A stretch of 64,000 bases of DNA from Parabacteroides sp. PF5-6 (GTDB lineage Bacteria > Bacteroidota > Bacteroidia > Bacteroidales > Tannerellaceae), in NCBI RefSeq assembly GCF_029504695.1, contig NZ_JAQFIN010000003.1, positions 62,001 to 126,000 of the forward strand, in the 5' to 3' direction. A program made the translations under genes and the position numbers. This document shows positions 36,462 to 44,382 of this stretch, piece by piece (position 1 is the stretch's first letter; every line of letters begins with the position of its first letter). A model generated the notes under the pieces. The model was not told the DNA's origin and ran no database searches. It saw only the letters and a program-made list of their open reading frames with translations.

Positions 36462-36629
36462 TTATAAAAGCTTTTCTTCTTCTCTTTTGATCGACTTTGG
36501 CTTTTCACTGCCATAACTGATTCCCGCATTTTTTCTAAGGAAACTTTGTATGGCTTTGAGTTTGCTTGTATCGCCAACTTGTTCATCTCCGAGAATGATA
36601 CGTTGTAATTCATTTTTAATCTGATCCAT
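36462..36629 (-). pseudogene. short hypothetical ORF, probably the 5' remnant of a larger gene
   Basis: 55 codons from the ATG at 36629 (an in-frame TTG lies at 36653). The sequence is hydrophilic (LQRIILGDEQVG, then SFLRKNAG and IKREEEKLL) and resembles, from memory, the N-terminal part of large Bacteroidetes 'polyvalent kinase-like' proteins, after which it stops; that match is a weak inference. A textbook promoter and a perfect 10-bp palindrome lie just upstream, so the 5' control region is intact. It could instead be a genuine small protein. Confidence 0.45.
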
Positions 36630-36651
36630 TAGTTGTAAAAAACTTCTTGCC

Positions 36652-36674
36652 AAATCGTTATGTTATAACGATTT
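36652..36674 (-). promoter_or_regulatory. operator-like palindrome AAATCGTTAT-GTT-ATAACGATTT
   Basis: Perfect 10-bp arms with a 3-bp centre, placed between the -7 box and the ATG of the short ORF, a position where a bound repressor would block transcription. No regulator gene is next to it. Confidence 0.55.
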
Positions 36675-36682
36675 CTCTCTCA

Positions 36683-36714
36683 CAAAAATACGAATAATAA
36701 ACGTATAAACCAAA
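36683..36714 (-). promoter_or_regulatory. full-consensus Bacteroidetes promoter
   Basis: On the minus strand: TTTG (36711-36714), a 20-bp spacer and TATTTTTG (36683-36690). Both boxes match the consensus exactly, the best promoter in the window, yet it drives only a 55-codon ORF. Confidence 0.85.
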
Positions 36715-36722
36715 TAGCAGTT

Positions 36723-37862
36723 TCAACTCATCCGGTTCTTATAATCTTCGTATCCGAACTTGCGGTACATGATCAATTGGTCATCATTGCTCCATAAGGC
36801 CAGGGCGGGATGCGGTATTCCGTTGAACATATTGGTCTTCACGGTGGTGTAATGGATCATATCCTCAAAGATCAGTTTATCACCCACTTGCAGCGGTTTC
36901 TTGAAGTGCCAGTCGCCGATAAAGTCACCACTCAGGCAACTATTCCCACCGATGCGGTAGCTGTAACGGCCTTCTGCTTCGGACACCGCCTGCCGGATCA
37001 CCGGTTGATAGGGCATTTCCAGGCAGTCGGGCATGTGGCAGGTGAAAGAGGCGTCGATAATAGCCGTTTTGATGCCGTGATTCTCAACGATATCCACCAC
37101 CGTGGTCAAGAGAAAGCCGGTCTGCCAGACAAAGGCACTTCCCGGTTCCATGATGATCTCCAGGTTCGGATACTTCGCTTTAAACGATTTCAACAGGCCG
37201 ATCAGATGTTCCACATCATACCCTTTGCGAGTCATCAAATGTCCTCCGCCCATATTTAGCCATTTCAGTTGGGGAAGGAAACACCCGAAACGCTGCTCAA
37301 CCACCTCCAGTGTCTTCTCCAAATCGTATGAGGTCGATTCGCAAAGCGTATGAAAATGAATACCCTCAATCCCTTCAGGCAATTCATCGCCCAATAGATC
37401 GCGGACAATCCCCATACGCGATCCCGGCGCCGTAGGATTATAGAGATCCGTCTCTACGACCGAGAACTCCGGATTGACCCGTATGCCACAGGAAACCTTG
37501 TTCCCATCGGCAACGACCTGGGGATAAAACCGTCCGAATTGCGTGAGCGAATTAAAAGTAATATGACTGCTATACTTCAACAGAACCGGAAAATCCGCCT
37601 CTGTATAAGCCGGCGAATAGGTATGCGCCCGACTGCCCATCTCCTCATAGGCCAACTGCGCTTCGTAAACGGAACTGGCCGTAGAATAAGGGATATATTC
37701 ACGGATGATCGGAAAAGATTTCCACAAGGCAAAAGCTTTGAATGCCAGGATAATATTGACCCCTGCCCTTTCCTTCACACTTTTGATAAGCGCCAGGTTT
37801 TCCCGTAACAGCCTTTCTTCCATCACATAACAGGGAGAAGGAATTTGATCGATAAGTATCAT
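36723..37862 (-). CDS. nspC: carboxynorspermidine decarboxylase
   Basis: A PLP-dependent alanine-racemase-fold enzyme that decarboxylates carboxyspermidine or carboxynorspermidine in the alternative polyamine pathway of many gut Bacteroidetes. 379 residues, as the family. The PLP lysine lies in IILAFKAFALW near residue 42; other motifs are GIRVNPEFS, MGGGHLMTRKGYD and IIMEPGSAFVW (PLP phosphate binding) and SCLSGDFIGDW (catalytic cysteine and aspartate at the dimer interface). The partner carboxynorspermidine dehydrogenase gene is not in this window. Has its own promoter 27 bp upstream. Confidence 0.93.
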   Translation of the reverse strand: MILIDQIPSPCYVMEERLLRENLALIKSVKERAGVNIILAFKAFALWKSFPIIREYIPYSTASSVYEAQLAYEEMGSRAHTYSPAYTEADFPVLLKYSSHITFNSLTQFGRFYPQVVADGNKVSCGIRVNPEFSVVETDLYNPTAPGSRMGIVRDLLGDELPEGIEGIHFHTLCESTSYDLEKTLEVVEQRFGCFLPQLKWLNMGGGHLMTRKGYDVEHLIGLLKSFKAKYPNLEIIMEPGSAFVWQTGFLLTTVVDIVENHGIKTAIIDASFTCHMPDCLEMPYQPVIRQAVSEAEGRYSYRIGGNSCLSGDFIGDWHFKKPLQVGDKLIFEDMIHYTTVKTNMFNGIPHPALALWSNDDQLIMYRKFGYEDYKNRMS

Positions 37863-37888
37863 TTGATGATCGGATTATATTGAGGCGA

Positions 37889-37920
37889 CAAAGATAGTGA
37901 AAAAGTCTCTCCTATTCAAT
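37889..37920 (-). promoter_or_regulatory. promoter for nspC
   Basis: On the minus strand: ATTG (37917-37920), a 20-bp spacer and TATCTTTG (37889-37896), exact -7 box, 26 bp before the ATG. Confidence 0.75.
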
Positions 37921-37970
37921 TTCTGTATCAGCGCAGCCAGCCAAACAGCCGCACTTATGACTATAAAAAT

Positions 37971-38052
37971 AAACTACCGGTAGTTTGTCGACAAACTACT
38001 AATATTTTGTGCGCAAACTACTGATATTTTGTTCACAAACTACCAGTAGTTT
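37971..38052. repeat. 22-bp-period palindromic array, word AAACTACCGGTAGTTT (array D)
   Basis: Four 16-bp units at 37971, 37993, 38015 and 38037, exactly 22 bp apart, separated by 6-bp spacers GTCGAC, GTGCGC and GTTCAC. The first unit is a perfect palindrome and the last (AAACTACCAGTAGTTT) nearly so; the two middle units keep the left half and have a decayed right half (ATATTTT). The ends therefore form inverted repeats. It lies between the nspC promoter and the ORF6N remnant and shares its word with 21684-21721. Confidence 0.88.
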
Positions 38053-38112
38053 AAAAGATAATATTACAGAGCTGAATACCAAGACCTTATCAAACACTTT
38101 CCTTCGGATTTT

Positions 38113-38535
38113 ATGTTTGAGTTAACCCGAGAAGAATATAATTCTTTAAGGTGCAGAAATTGCACCTTAAACACCGGACGTGGCCAACATTCTAAATATC
38201 AACCCTATGCCTTTTCAGAGTTAGGTGTTTCGATGCTCAGCAGTGTACTTAACTCTGATATAGCCATTGAAGTCAATATCTCCATCATGCGTGCCTTTGT
38301 GGCCGTCCGGCAACTACTGGCCAATCCGCCGATCGACAAATACACCGAACACCAAACCGAAGTGCGGGAACTCAAAGCGTATATCGAAGAAGTATTCACC
38401 GACTACAACGACCTGCATGAAGACACCCGAATGCAGTTGGAGTTGATCAACGAATCCCTTGCCGAGCTGCAAGCCGACCGTAAGCAATCCGATAAACCCC
38501 GAAACCCTATCGGCTTTGTACCGCCAAAGGAGTAA
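38113..38535 (+). pseudogene. 5'-truncated ORF6N-domain protein gene
   Basis: 140 codons that match the middle and end of Bacteroidales ORF6N-domain proteins: the frame upstream reads [17 protein letters not shown], then [18 protein letters not shown] and [16 protein letters not shown], then a charged coiled region. The first 50-60 residues of the family (the start of the ORF6N domain) are missing; an in-frame stop near 38062 closes the frame and array D lies just before it. ORF6N/KilA-N proteins are DNA-binding factors of phage and mobile origin. Probably a decaying remnant, though a shortened product from the ATG at 38113 cannot be excluded. Confidence 0.7.
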
Positions 38536-38539
38536 AGTT

Positions 38540-39625
38540 TTATTCCAGCCCATAGTCAACAGGCAACTGGTCGCCTATGCGTTGACTGCCCATATGCCCT
38601 TTAAATAGAATATCTTCCGGATTTTGCATAAGACCGGAACCATCCACAATAAATTGATCCTTAAAGAAGATTAGTTCCGACTTTTTTTCATTACGTAAGA
38701 CATATAATTTAGCCACAAGAGGTCTTCCTTCATAAGTTGCATTGCGTTGTTGAATAATATAATCAAGCATTACTTTTTTATAAGATAACGAATCAGAAAT
38801 AGTGAAACAATTCTCCGCATAACGTCCCAATCGATCGCCATCTTTATAAAGTATATACTCAGCATCCCGATAAATAATATTATCGCTTTTTTCCCACTTC
38901 CCATTAGTAATGGTACGAAGAAAGTGAGCGGCAGAACCGTCGTACACCTGATGCCGCCGCTTCTTTATGGTTTCATTATCCGGAAAAATATCTTCAAAAA
39001 AGAAACTCCCCTCAAATCCGGTGGAACTCACATCATCCCCCCGTATTGTTTTGCCACGATACTTTATATTGAAATAGTTCAAATCCAGATGTATATTATA
39101 TCCCAAATGCCTGTTTTCAATGCGTATGGGCTTGTAACAAACAGCAGATAAAAGACGTTCGTTCTTATCATAGTACAAAATAATATCTTCTTCATTTAGA
39201 ATCTTGCATGAACGAGCACTTCGGGAAGTTCCCAGAAATTGCCTGTAAAATGCTTTTAGCATCTGTTCCCTATCAAATGTTTCTTTTTCAACAATGATTT
39301 CGCCTATAAGCAAAACTCTTTCTTCAGGAAAAATAGTATCTGCCAAAAAGGAAAAAGGCTCAGGTATAAAAACCGTTTCATAAGAAACATGGCTGATAAC
39401 AAGTTGAGTATTTATTCCCTCTTTTGCCATTAATTCAAATCGGCCAAGACTATCTGTTGTTGTGAACAAAGTAGCTCCTTCCAGATACACATTCGCATTG
39501 AAAACAGGAATCTGATTATTTCTATCAAAAACAACTCCTTCCAATTTCTGACAATAGATATCTGTATGAACTATCGTCAGTAAGGAAAGAAGAAGAATCA
39601 GAATTTGTTTTAGATTTTTATTCAT
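38540..39625 (-). CDS. secreted protein with carboxypeptidase-regulatory-like domain
   Basis: 361 residues with a signal peptide (about 1-25, ending IYCQ). Residues 26-105 form a CarboxypepD_reg-like beta-sandwich (LEGVVFDRNNQIPVFNANVYLEG, in parts), a domain often found in front of TonB-dependent receptors but here followed by about 250 residues of unknown fold. A single gene of 1.1 kb, 21 bp after the MG2/plug gene on the same strand, so likely the third gene of an envelope operon. The 3' end faces the ORF6N remnant at 4 bp. Function not recognisable. Confidence 0.7.
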   Translation of the reverse strand: MNKNLKQILILLLSLLTIVHTDIYCQKLEGVVFDRNNQIPVFNANVYLEGATLFTTTDSLGRFELMAKEGINTQLVISHVSYETVFIPEPFSFLADTIFPEERVLLIGEIIVEKETFDREQMLKAFYRQFLGTSRSARSCKILNEEDIILYYDKNERLLSAVCYKPIRIENRHLGYNIHLDLNYFNIKYRGKTIRGDDVSSTGFEGSFFFEDIFPDNETIKKRRHQVYDGSAAHFLRTITNGKWEKSDNIIYRDAEYILYKDGDRLGRYAENCFTISDSLSYKKVMLDYIIQQRNATYEGRPLVAKLYVLRNEKKSELIFFKDQFIVDGSGLMQNPEDILFKGHMGSQRIGDQLPVDYGLE

Positions 39626-39646
39626 AAATATTAGTTTTTATATTAT

Positions 39647-42295
39647 TTAATTTATCTGAATCAAAGAAAAACCAGTTCCAATTTCTCCATCTTCTGTTTT
39701 CCCTTCACAATGAATCACATACTCTCCTTTGTCGTCCGAAGTAAAGAAGCTAAATTCGGCTTTCCCGTCCGCGTTGATCGTTACATGAGGTTGCCAGTAG
39801 AGGGTGTTGCGGTGATCCGGATTGATGTATTCATTTGTCTTTGCATAATCGGGAGAGTAAAATTCCTTCGGTTGATTATAACCGGGGAATTTGTAGGTCA
39901 CACTTCTCACCGGTTGCGCATACGACATCCGGTCTCTTGTCCAAAAAGCAATGGGGTAAAAAACATCATCGGTAATTGTACTTCCACTGGTATAATGCAT
40001 AACCGAACCCATAGAAAGCATCTCTACATGATCAATAAAGCCTGGAGGAATGGATTTTAAATTTTCTACTGAAGTTCGTACTCCATCCAACAATACAAAA
40101 GTCTTTGTTCCATCCACATTAATCCGGTCACCACTACTGCTGCCTAAAAACCTGCTACCTAAGCCTCTTGCTGTTCCATTTGGAACGTATAACAAAATGC
40201 CTACGGCCCCTATTCTGGCACTATAAGACATGTCTCTCCGAACTTCATATATTAAATTGGAAAAGGCTTCATTATGAATCTTATGGGGATGACGTTTCTT
40301 TTTTGCCGTTACACTCACTTCGGGCAGCTGATGTACGATTTTGTCTATCCCCACGATACCTCCCTGTGGCATTGTGCCTTTCAGTTCTACATATAATTCC
40401 TGATTCTCCTTTTTCGTAAAACCCTCTCCATAGGAGTAATAATCAAAAAGCGTTTTCTGATGTTCAATAAGCGATATATCCAGAATACGGTTCCGATGGT
40501 CTTGTGCCGACAGGATTACCTCAGCCGTATCACGGAAATCATAATTGGTAAACATGAACAGTCCTTCTTCACCGGGATGGAAGGAGATGATATCGTGAAT
40601 CGTATCCTGACGGAATGAAGCGGTCAATTCGATATCTTCCATCTTTTGACTCTTACTGCGGGGATATACCCTGCCCGAGAATGTCAAACTCTTTTCTACC
40701 GGGAAATGCATATCCGGAACCCTTTCCGAAACAACCCTGTCCCATAAATAACGCCGCCAGCCATGCGTCTGTAAAAGCAGGTCGAGGTGCTGCGCGATAA
40801 GACTATCGCTTTGATTAAAGTAATACTCCGGATTGTCAATACGTCCCTTCAGTTCGCTTGTCAGGAAATAATCCGTATAGATATTGTTCCGTGTATTTGC
40901 ATCGTCCAGGTTCGATTTCACCACCGCGACAGAAAAATCTCTGGCGATATTTCCACCCTGCTTGGGAATCTCCATTTCTACCGTTACCTTTTGCCGGATA
41001 CCATATTCCGCCTTATCCGGCTTCATTTTCATTTCCAATCGTTCCGGGTAGTTCACAAAAGCAAGCCGTTCCGTATAGGCAAACAGGTTCTCATCGTAAA
41101 TCGTTATCACAAACACACCCGTCGGTAGTTTCTCTTTCGGTATATCAAAGACATTCATTCGCTGCTGCATATTCACGCGGGCATTAAACCACGACGTCCC
41201 TTCTTGATGGATCGTCAGATAAAAAGGCATCAAGGCACGAAGGGTATCCAAATTATGGCGAAGGGTGATGCGCAAACGGTCATCGCGATACCCCAGCGAC
41301 ATCACCAACCCTTTGGCATAGGAATCAGGCAATGTCATTCGCACCTCCGAGTCATCTAAGCGGGCAATATAACGTTTTCCTGCCTCCGGTTCAAAAGAGA
41401 AAGAACCCATTCCCTGGTATTGGGTTTCAAAACGCCGCACCTCATTTCCCTCCAGGTCTTGAATCACGCCCGAAGCTTCAATCCCTTTCCCTTGGCGATC
41501 GGTTACCTTAAAAGCTAATTTAGAAGGTAGTCCGGCAACTAAATGTCCTCCTTCCGGAAAGAAACTAAGCTCTACCGGAGACGAAAAAGGAATGGGAAAC
41601 TCGCGTTGCCCTTCCGGGGTTTCCACAATAAAGAACTGAGTTCCTTCCAACACTCTATTGGTGGGAAGCTCTATATCCAAAAGCACAATTCCCTCTTCAT
41701 CCGGTTCTAACGGGAAAGAACGGGAAACTTCTCCATTGAGTCGTAGTTTATAGCGCAACCGTCCTTGTGGAACTTCCATAAACCGTAAAGCTGCCGAAAG
41801 CGTATTGCCCGATACGGAAAATTCGGTTTCAATGCCCCAGGGCTCAGTATAACGGGAGGCAATCCGGAGTTCCCGGGTAAAGAACCCCTCCGCGTCGAAA
41901 TTCTGCATCCATTGGGTATAGGCGCGAAGCTGGTACAGGCCGCTGGTCAGTGTGTCGGGCAGTTCGATATGTCCTGCCGCGCTGCCATTCTCCAATTTCC
42001 ATTTCGTTTCAGCCACGGCCTGGTTCATACCATTAATCAGTTCTACATACACCACCCCGCTTTCTACCGGAAACTCGGGCGAAGACGACTGATACACCTT
42101 AAACCACATCGTCTCTCCGGCCACATACTGCGTCCGGTCTTGATGAACATACACTTTCTCACGGGGAGTATTGTACTGAAATTCATGTAAGCGCTTGGCT
42201 ACCGTATGGAAAAGGGTATCATTCCCCGTTTGAGCCGGGACGGCCCAAGAGAACACAATCCATAATAGACTCGTATAGGTTAACTTTTTTATCAT
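39647..42295 (-). CDS. large secreted protein with MG2-like and TonB-plug-like domains
   Basis: 882 residues with a signal peptide (about 1-21). The N-terminal part (KVYVHQDRTQYVAGETMWFK) resembles the MG2 domain of alpha-2-macroglobulin-like proteins. Then come several beta-sandwich segments and, at about residues 665-780, a plug-like region (INVDGTKTFVLLDGVRTSVE, HVEMLSMGSVMHYTSG) such as precedes TonB-dependent barrels, but no barrel follows. The C-terminal part is again beta-rich (ADGKAEFSFFTSDDKGEYVI). The family is widespread in Bacteroidetes and of unknown role; surface or periplasmic binding is likely. It starts one base after the preceding propeller gene. Confidence 0.75.
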   Translation of the reverse strand: MIKKLTYTSLLWIVFSWAVPAQTGNDTLFHTVAKRLHEFQYNTPREKVYVHQDRTQYVAGETMWFKVYQSSSPEFPVESGVVYVELINGMNQAVAETKWKLENGSAAGHIELPDTLTSGLYQLRAYTQWMQNFDAEGFFTRELRIASRYTEPWGIETEFSVSGNTLSAALRFMEVPQGRLRYKLRLNGEVSRSFPLEPDEEGIVLLDIELPTNRVLEGTQFFIVETPEGQREFPIPFSSPVELSFFPEGGHLVAGLPSKLAFKVTDRQGKGIEASGVIQDLEGNEVRRFETQYQGMGSFSFEPEAGKRYIARLDDSEVRMTLPDSYAKGLVMSLGYRDDRLRITLRHNLDTLRALMPFYLTIHQEGTSWFNARVNMQQRMNVFDIPKEKLPTGVFVITIYDENLFAYTERLAFVNYPERLEMKMKPDKAEYGIRQKVTVEMEIPKQGGNIARDFSVAVVKSNLDDANTRNNIYTDYFLTSELKGRIDNPEYYFNQSDSLIAQHLDLLLQTHGWRRYLWDRVVSERVPDMHFPVEKSLTFSGRVYPRSKSQKMEDIELTASFRQDTIHDIISFHPGEEGLFMFTNYDFRDTAEVILSAQDHRNRILDISLIEHQKTLFDYYSYGEGFTKKENQELYVELKGTMPQGGIVGIDKIVHQLPEVSVTAKKKRHPHKIHNEAFSNLIYEVRRDMSYSARIGAVGILLYVPNGTARGLGSRFLGSSSGDRINVDGTKTFVLLDGVRTSVENLKSIPPGFIDHVEMLSMGSVMHYTSGSTITDDVFYPIAFWTRDRMSYAQPVRSVTYKFPGYNQPKEFYSPDYAKTNEYINPDHRNTLYWQPHVTINADGKAEFSFFTSDDKGEYVIHCEGKTEDGEIGTGFSLIQIN

Positions 42296-42296
42296 A

Positions 42297-43469
42297 TTAC
42301 TTAAATGTTAGAATCCTTACTACCGGATTATCATCTTCATTCAGTTTTTTGGCTACTTGTTCACCGTTTCCTTTCAATCGTTTTCCTTTATAGGCTTCCA
42401 GGACTGCTGACGCCTGAATCAAATCGGCAGTCCTGTTTTTGGTGATGGCAGGGCATGTCTCCGGAGACCATCTGCCTTCACTCCAGGGTTTTGTATCATA
42501 TTCAGTATCCAATATAGGGGCTTTATTTATTTCATTCGTTGCATATTCATACATGAATGTCGGAATCTTTCCTCCTGTCGTATTAAAATCTAAAACGAAC
42601 GTACCGAACAACATAAATTTATCGGTTGTTAAAAGAGGTACCCATATACTTCGAGGATCAGTGGTATGTATCGAGGGTTTACGAGTCAATAACGGCATTA
42701 GCCTTTTGTCGGAAGATACTTGGTATATCGTATCGGATGATATATCCGCAATGATTAAATCCGAACCATAATGCATATTTTGGGGATAAAAAAATTTATA
42801 TGGCCTCCACATGCCATTCTCAAGATGTTGAGCAATCGCTTTTGAGTATCTTTTCTCAAAATGAAGACCCAATACGGAGATAAGACTGCCATCTTTTTTT
42901 GACACAAGACGATAAGGGTCTCCTTTTGTTTCTTTTTCGCGGCCGGGTTCTATAACTACATCATCATAGATAAGTAAAGATTCATCATCAAAATTCAGAA
43001 CTTTCTTATCACTCCCATACATATTAATTTTCAACGTTCGCCTATACTCTCCTTTTAACGAATAGACCTGAATATTGTGAGAACACACATAGATTTCCTC
43101 TTTCTTTTCATCCAGCACCGTACCGTCTTTAATCCATGTATATTCCATACCACTTGCCCCTTTGTGATTGAAATGCGAATAGAGTTTTCCCGTATGACGA
43201 TCGAAAACAAATACATCTCCCAGTTGCCCCTCATGTACAAGAATATATTTTTCAGTAACAGCAGAAAGGGCTGCCATCCCACCCAACAAAATATCGTCGG
43301 TGGTCTCAAGCGGTACATATTCAATATCAGCTATATCATGTAGCTTCAATTTCTTTTGAGGATAGTTTTTCGTAAAATTAAATACGGGTATGTCACCTGT
43401 TTTTGATTGGGCTTCAATCACCTGACTTCCAATCAAAAATAACGATATGAACAAGAAATTTATTTTCAT
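42297..43469 (-). CDS. secreted six-bladed beta-propeller protein
   Basis: The start at 43469 gives MKINFLFISLFLIGSQVIEAQ, a signal peptide. The rest fits the Bacteroidales six-bladed propeller family: the opening block IADIEYVPLETTDDILLGG and a YSHFNHKGASGMEYTWI blade are typical. About 390 residues. It is the first gene of a three-gene operon, with stop and next start one base apart. The related lipoprotein gene at 46106 lies on the other side of blaI/blaR. Such propellers probably bind glycans, peptides or signals; not proven. Confidence 0.8.
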   Translation of the reverse strand: MKINFLFISLFLIGSQVIEAQSKTGDIPVFNFTKNYPQKKLKLHDIADIEYVPLETTDDILLGGMAALSAVTEKYILVHEGQLGDVFVFDRHTGKLYSHFNHKGASGMEYTWIKDGTVLDEKKEEIYVCSHNIQVYSLKGEYRRTLKINMYGSDKKVLNFDDESLLIYDDVVIEPGREKETKGDPYRLVSKKDGSLISVLGLHFEKRYSKAIAQHLENGMWRPYKFFYPQNMHYGSDLIIADISSDTIYQVSSDKRLMPLLTRKPSIHTTDPRSIWVPLLTTDKFMLFGTFVLDFNTTGGKIPTFMYEYATNEINKAPILDTEYDTKPWSEGRWSPETCPAITKNRTADLIQASAVLEAYKGKRLKGNGEQVAKKLNEDDNPVVRILTFK

Positions 43470-43676
43470 CTGCATATTCTTTATTGAAACCATATCTTAT
43501 ACTATGACAAGTATAATGACTTTTTCTCACTTGACAGAAAAATCGTCAAATTCTTTTCTCTTTTCTCCCTAAAAACGTTGTAAAAATTCGCAAAACTTGG
43601 TGACCAATCCGGAAAGCCAGTAAACAATTGAAATATAGGCAATTTAAATCTCATACTGCCGAAGTCGTAAAGTGCC

Positions 43677-43796
43677 GATAATTGTCGGCACTTGTGCTGA
43701 TAACTATCGACACTTGTGCTGATAACTGTCGACACTTGTGCTGATAATTATCGGCACTTGTGCTGATAGCTATCGGCACTTGTGCCGACAATTATC
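43677..43796. repeat. 22-bp-period array with alternating palindromes (array E)
   Basis: Six GATAA(T/C)TATC-type decamers (43677, 43699, 43721, 43743, 43765, 43787) alternate with five (G/A)CACTTGTGC decamers (43688, 43710, 43732, 43754, 43776), all exactly 22 bp apart. The ends are perfect inverted repeats, GATAATTGTCGGCAC (43677-43691) and GTGCCGACAATTATC (43782-43796), embedded in longer imperfect ones. It lies in the 513-bp divergent gap between the propeller gene and blaI, about 120 bp upstream of the blaI promoter. Confidence 0.88.
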
Positions 43797-43914
43797 AGCA
43801 TTTTCAGATTCTGGCCGATTTGAAATTATTTAGGGCAGGGTAAGCCGATCTGCTTCAGCTACTGTGCAAGCGTGAAGCAAAAAAAGCGTATTAACAATTA
43901 TTATTTACGAAAAA

Positions 43915-43945
43915 CTTGCAGAGCTACTAAATTTAAGTAGATTTG
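43915..43945 (+). promoter_or_regulatory. promoter of the blaI-blaR operon
   Basis: CTTG at 43915-43918, a 19-bp spacer and TAGATTTG at 43938-43945, an exact -7 box, 37 bp before the blaI ATG. Confidence 0.75.
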
Positions 43946-43962
43946 CGGAGTGTTAGTACTAA
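43924..43962. promoter_or_regulatory. candidate BlaI operators
   Basis: Two dyads sharing TTAGT/ACTAA: CTACTAAATTTAAGTAG at 43924-43940, which overlaps the -7 box, and the perfect palindrome TTAGTACTAA at 43953-43962, followed by another TTAGTAA. BlaI/MecI repressors are dimers that usually bind such sites at their own promoter, so autoregulation is likely (inference). Confidence 0.55.
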
Positions 43963-43982
43963 ATCTTAGTAATTGATTCAAA

Positions 43983-44342
43983 ATGGAGAGATTGACAATA
44001 CAGGAAGAAGAGATCATGTTGTACATTTGGAAGCTGGGTCCCTGCTTTATCCGAGATATCCTGAATGAGATGCCGGAGCCCAAACCGCCGTATACCAGTG
44101 TGGCTTCCGTCGTACGTAATCTGGAACGCAAGGCATACGTGTCGCCGACGAAGTTCGGGGTGATCACACAATTTACGCCTATCATCAAAGAAAGCGAATA
44201 CAAACGGGTCTTTATGTCGCATGTGGTGCGCGATTATTTCACGGGTTCTTATAAAGAGATGGTTTCTTTCTTTGTACGCGACCGGAAGATCACGCGGGGT
44301 GACCTGGAAGAGCTGATGAAGCAGATTGAGAAGGAAGAGTAA
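43983..44342 (+). CDS. BlaI/MecI/CopY-family transcriptional repressor
   Basis: A 119-residue winged-helix repressor. The DNA-binding part is about residues 1-75 (RLTIQEEEIMLYIWKLGPCF, PPYTSVASVVRNLERKAYVS), with the dimerisation helices after it. In the classic system the partner BlaR1/MecR1 senses a signal and cleaves BlaI to open the operon. Here the gene is followed after 40 bp by an M56-type peptidase gene, the matching partner. No beta-lactamase gene is near; in Bacteroidetes these pairs often control other envelope genes. Operator-like dyads overlap its promoter. Confidence 0.92.
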   Translation: MERLTIQEEEIMLYIWKLGPCFIRDILNEMPEPKPPYTSVASVVRNLERKAYVSPTKFGVITQFTPIIKESEYKRVFMSHVVRDYFTGSYKEMVSFFVRDRKITRGDLEELMKQIEKEE

Positions 44343-44382
44343 TTATTAATTGTTAATTATTAATTATTAATTGAGTACAAGT

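Noticed and set aside
38062-38112. A complete ORF6N gene using an upstream start
   Set aside because: An in-frame stop near 38062 blocks extension and the first 50-60 residues of the family are absent.
44371-44382. TTG start for the BlaR-like gene
   Set aside because: The in-frame ATG at 44383 gives a normal hydrophobic N terminus and is the more usual start codon.
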